Assembly: GCF_902498995.1 (NCBI RefSeq)
Contig: NZ_CABVLY010000001.1
Span: forward strand, 186,001 to 250,000
Length of the DNA stretch: 64,000 bases
From: Burkholderia anthina
Lineage (GTDB): Bacteria; Pseudomonadota; Gammaproteobacteria; Burkholderiales; Burkholderiaceae
Reading direction: 5' to 3'
Shown here: positions 63,384 to 64,000 of the stretch, in pieces
Numbering within the stretch: position 1 is the first letter of the stretch
How the letters are laid out: every line of letters starts with the position of its first letter
Position numbers and translations under genes: made by a program
Notes under the pieces: generated by a model
Told to the model about the DNA's origin: nothing
Database searches by the model: none
The model's input: only the letters and a program-made list of their open reading frames with translations

Positions 63384-64000
63384 TCAGGCCATGCCGTCGG
63401 GCAGCCCGCTCGCGCGGCGCAGCGCGTCGACGTCGACCAGTTCGATCTCGCCGACATGCAGCCGCACGATGCCGTCGGCCTGCAGCGCCTTCAGCAACTG
63501 GTTGGTGGTCTGCCGCGTCAGCGACAGCATCGACGCGAGCTTTTCCTGCGACAGCCGGATGCGCGTGCGGCCGGCGCTGATCCCGCCGTAGCCGTTGGCG
63601 ATCATCAGCAGCCGCGTCGCGAGCCGCTGCGCGGCCGGCATCACGCTCATCGCCTCGACGGTCAGGAAGCTCAGCCGGAGTTTTTGCGCCATCAGCAGCG
63701 CGAATTGCCGCCAGTATTGCGGCGTCGCGTCGAGGATCCCGAGCAGGGCGGCTTGCGGGACGTGCAGCAGCAGCGTGTCGTCGAGCGCGATCGCATCGTG
63801 CGTGCGCGGCTGGCCGTCGAACAGGGCGATCTCGCCGAACCACGTGACCGGCTCGGCGACCGTCAGCAGCGCCTCCTTGCCGTGCGAATCCACCGCGCCT
63901 ATCGTGAGGGAACCGGCCAGTACCGCATACAGCCCGCACGGCGGGTCGCCGCGCCGGAACAGCGCTTGGCCGGCCGGCAGGCGCCGCAATGCGGCGTGCT
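63384..64000 (-). CDS. Crp/Fnr-family transcriptional regulator (5' truncated by window edge)
   Basis: The last about 205 residues of a Crp/Fnr regulator are visible. The frame is open to the window edge, so about 20-40 N-terminal residues are missing. A cNMP-binding-type beta-roll (LRRLPAGQALFRRGDPPCGLYAVLAGSLTIG, WFGEIALFDGQPRTHDAIAL) and an HTH (RIRLSQEKLASMLSLTRQTTNQLLKALQADGIVRL) are present. No Fe-S cysteine cluster is seen in the visible part. It is 78 bp upstream of chrA in the same direction and may regulate it. Confidence 0.9.
   Translation of the reverse strand, partial: HAALRRLPAGQALFRRGDPPCGLYAVLAGSLTIGAVDSHGKEALLTVAEPVTWFGEIALFDGQPRTHDAIALDDTLLLHVPQAALLGILDATPQYWRQFALLMAQKLRLSFLTVEAMSVMPAAQRLATRLLMIANGYGGISAGRTRIRLSQEKLASMLSLTRQTTNQLLKALQADGIVRLHVGEIELVDVDALRRASGLPDGMA

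Overview
The window is high-GC betaproteobacterial chromosome. Protein sequences and gene order point to Burkholderia, most likely the Burkholderia cepacia complex: zur-znuACB, the kynBUA/kynR locus, the tsaE-amiC, queG and ogt-xerD groups, and the lpxK-trm112-kdsB-adk and xseA-sodB neighbourhoods. I see no rRNA, tRNA, CRISPR array, insertion sequence or prophage gene. Coding density is high, and long open frames opposite real genes are GC-bias shadows.

Layout. 1-3.6 kb: the 3' end of an S-formylglutathione hydrolase gene, a bidirectional terminator, then a leftward zinc-uptake operon zur-znuA-znuC-znuB with a candidate Zur box. 3.9-18.8 kb: a polyol catabolism island. The rightward operon encodes a sorbitol/galactitol-type dehydrogenase, a PfkB sugar kinase, a GatZ/KbaZ-family protein, a complete MalFGK-type ABC importer and a HAD phosphatase. 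The leftward operon encodes D-arabinitol 4-dehydrogenase, xylulokinase and a SorC-family regulator. Both operons carry the same unusual operator (inverted repeat around a 7-bp spacer), so they are probably one regulon. A divergent LysR/MFS pair, with a 50-codon ORF coupled to the MFS gene, sits between them.

18.9-25.6 kb: a LysR gene divergent from benzoylformate decarboxylase, aldehyde dehydrogenase, a ketopantoate-reductase-family protein and an aromatic-acid type MFS transporter; this looks like an alpha-keto-acid degradation operon without a mandelate dehydrogenase. 25.6-29.7 kb: tryptophan to anthranilate (kynB-kynU-kynA), the divergent Lrp-type kynR, and a flavin reductase. 30-32 kb: an SBP56-type methanethiol oxidase translationally coupled to an unrecognised polytopic membrane protein.

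32.6-64 kb: mostly housekeeping genes. They include msrA, a DUF72 protein with a possible sliding-clamp motif, cfa, pdxH, tcdA, cnoX, a pirin, an EamA exporter, amiC, tsaE, queG, ogt, xerD, an acyl-CoA ligase, ybaK, plsY, yajQ, murB, argF, a DUF3579 gene, rpsT, murJ, a SirB1-family gene, an SDR, adk, kdsB, a Trm112-family gene, lpxK, xseA, sodB, chrA and a truncated Crp/Fnr gene. Convergent pairs are separated by symmetrical Rho-independent terminators. Four genes (tsaE, queG, ybaK, murJ) have a -10-like hexamer only 6-9 nt before the ATG and no Shine-Dalgarno, suggesting leaderless mRNAs.
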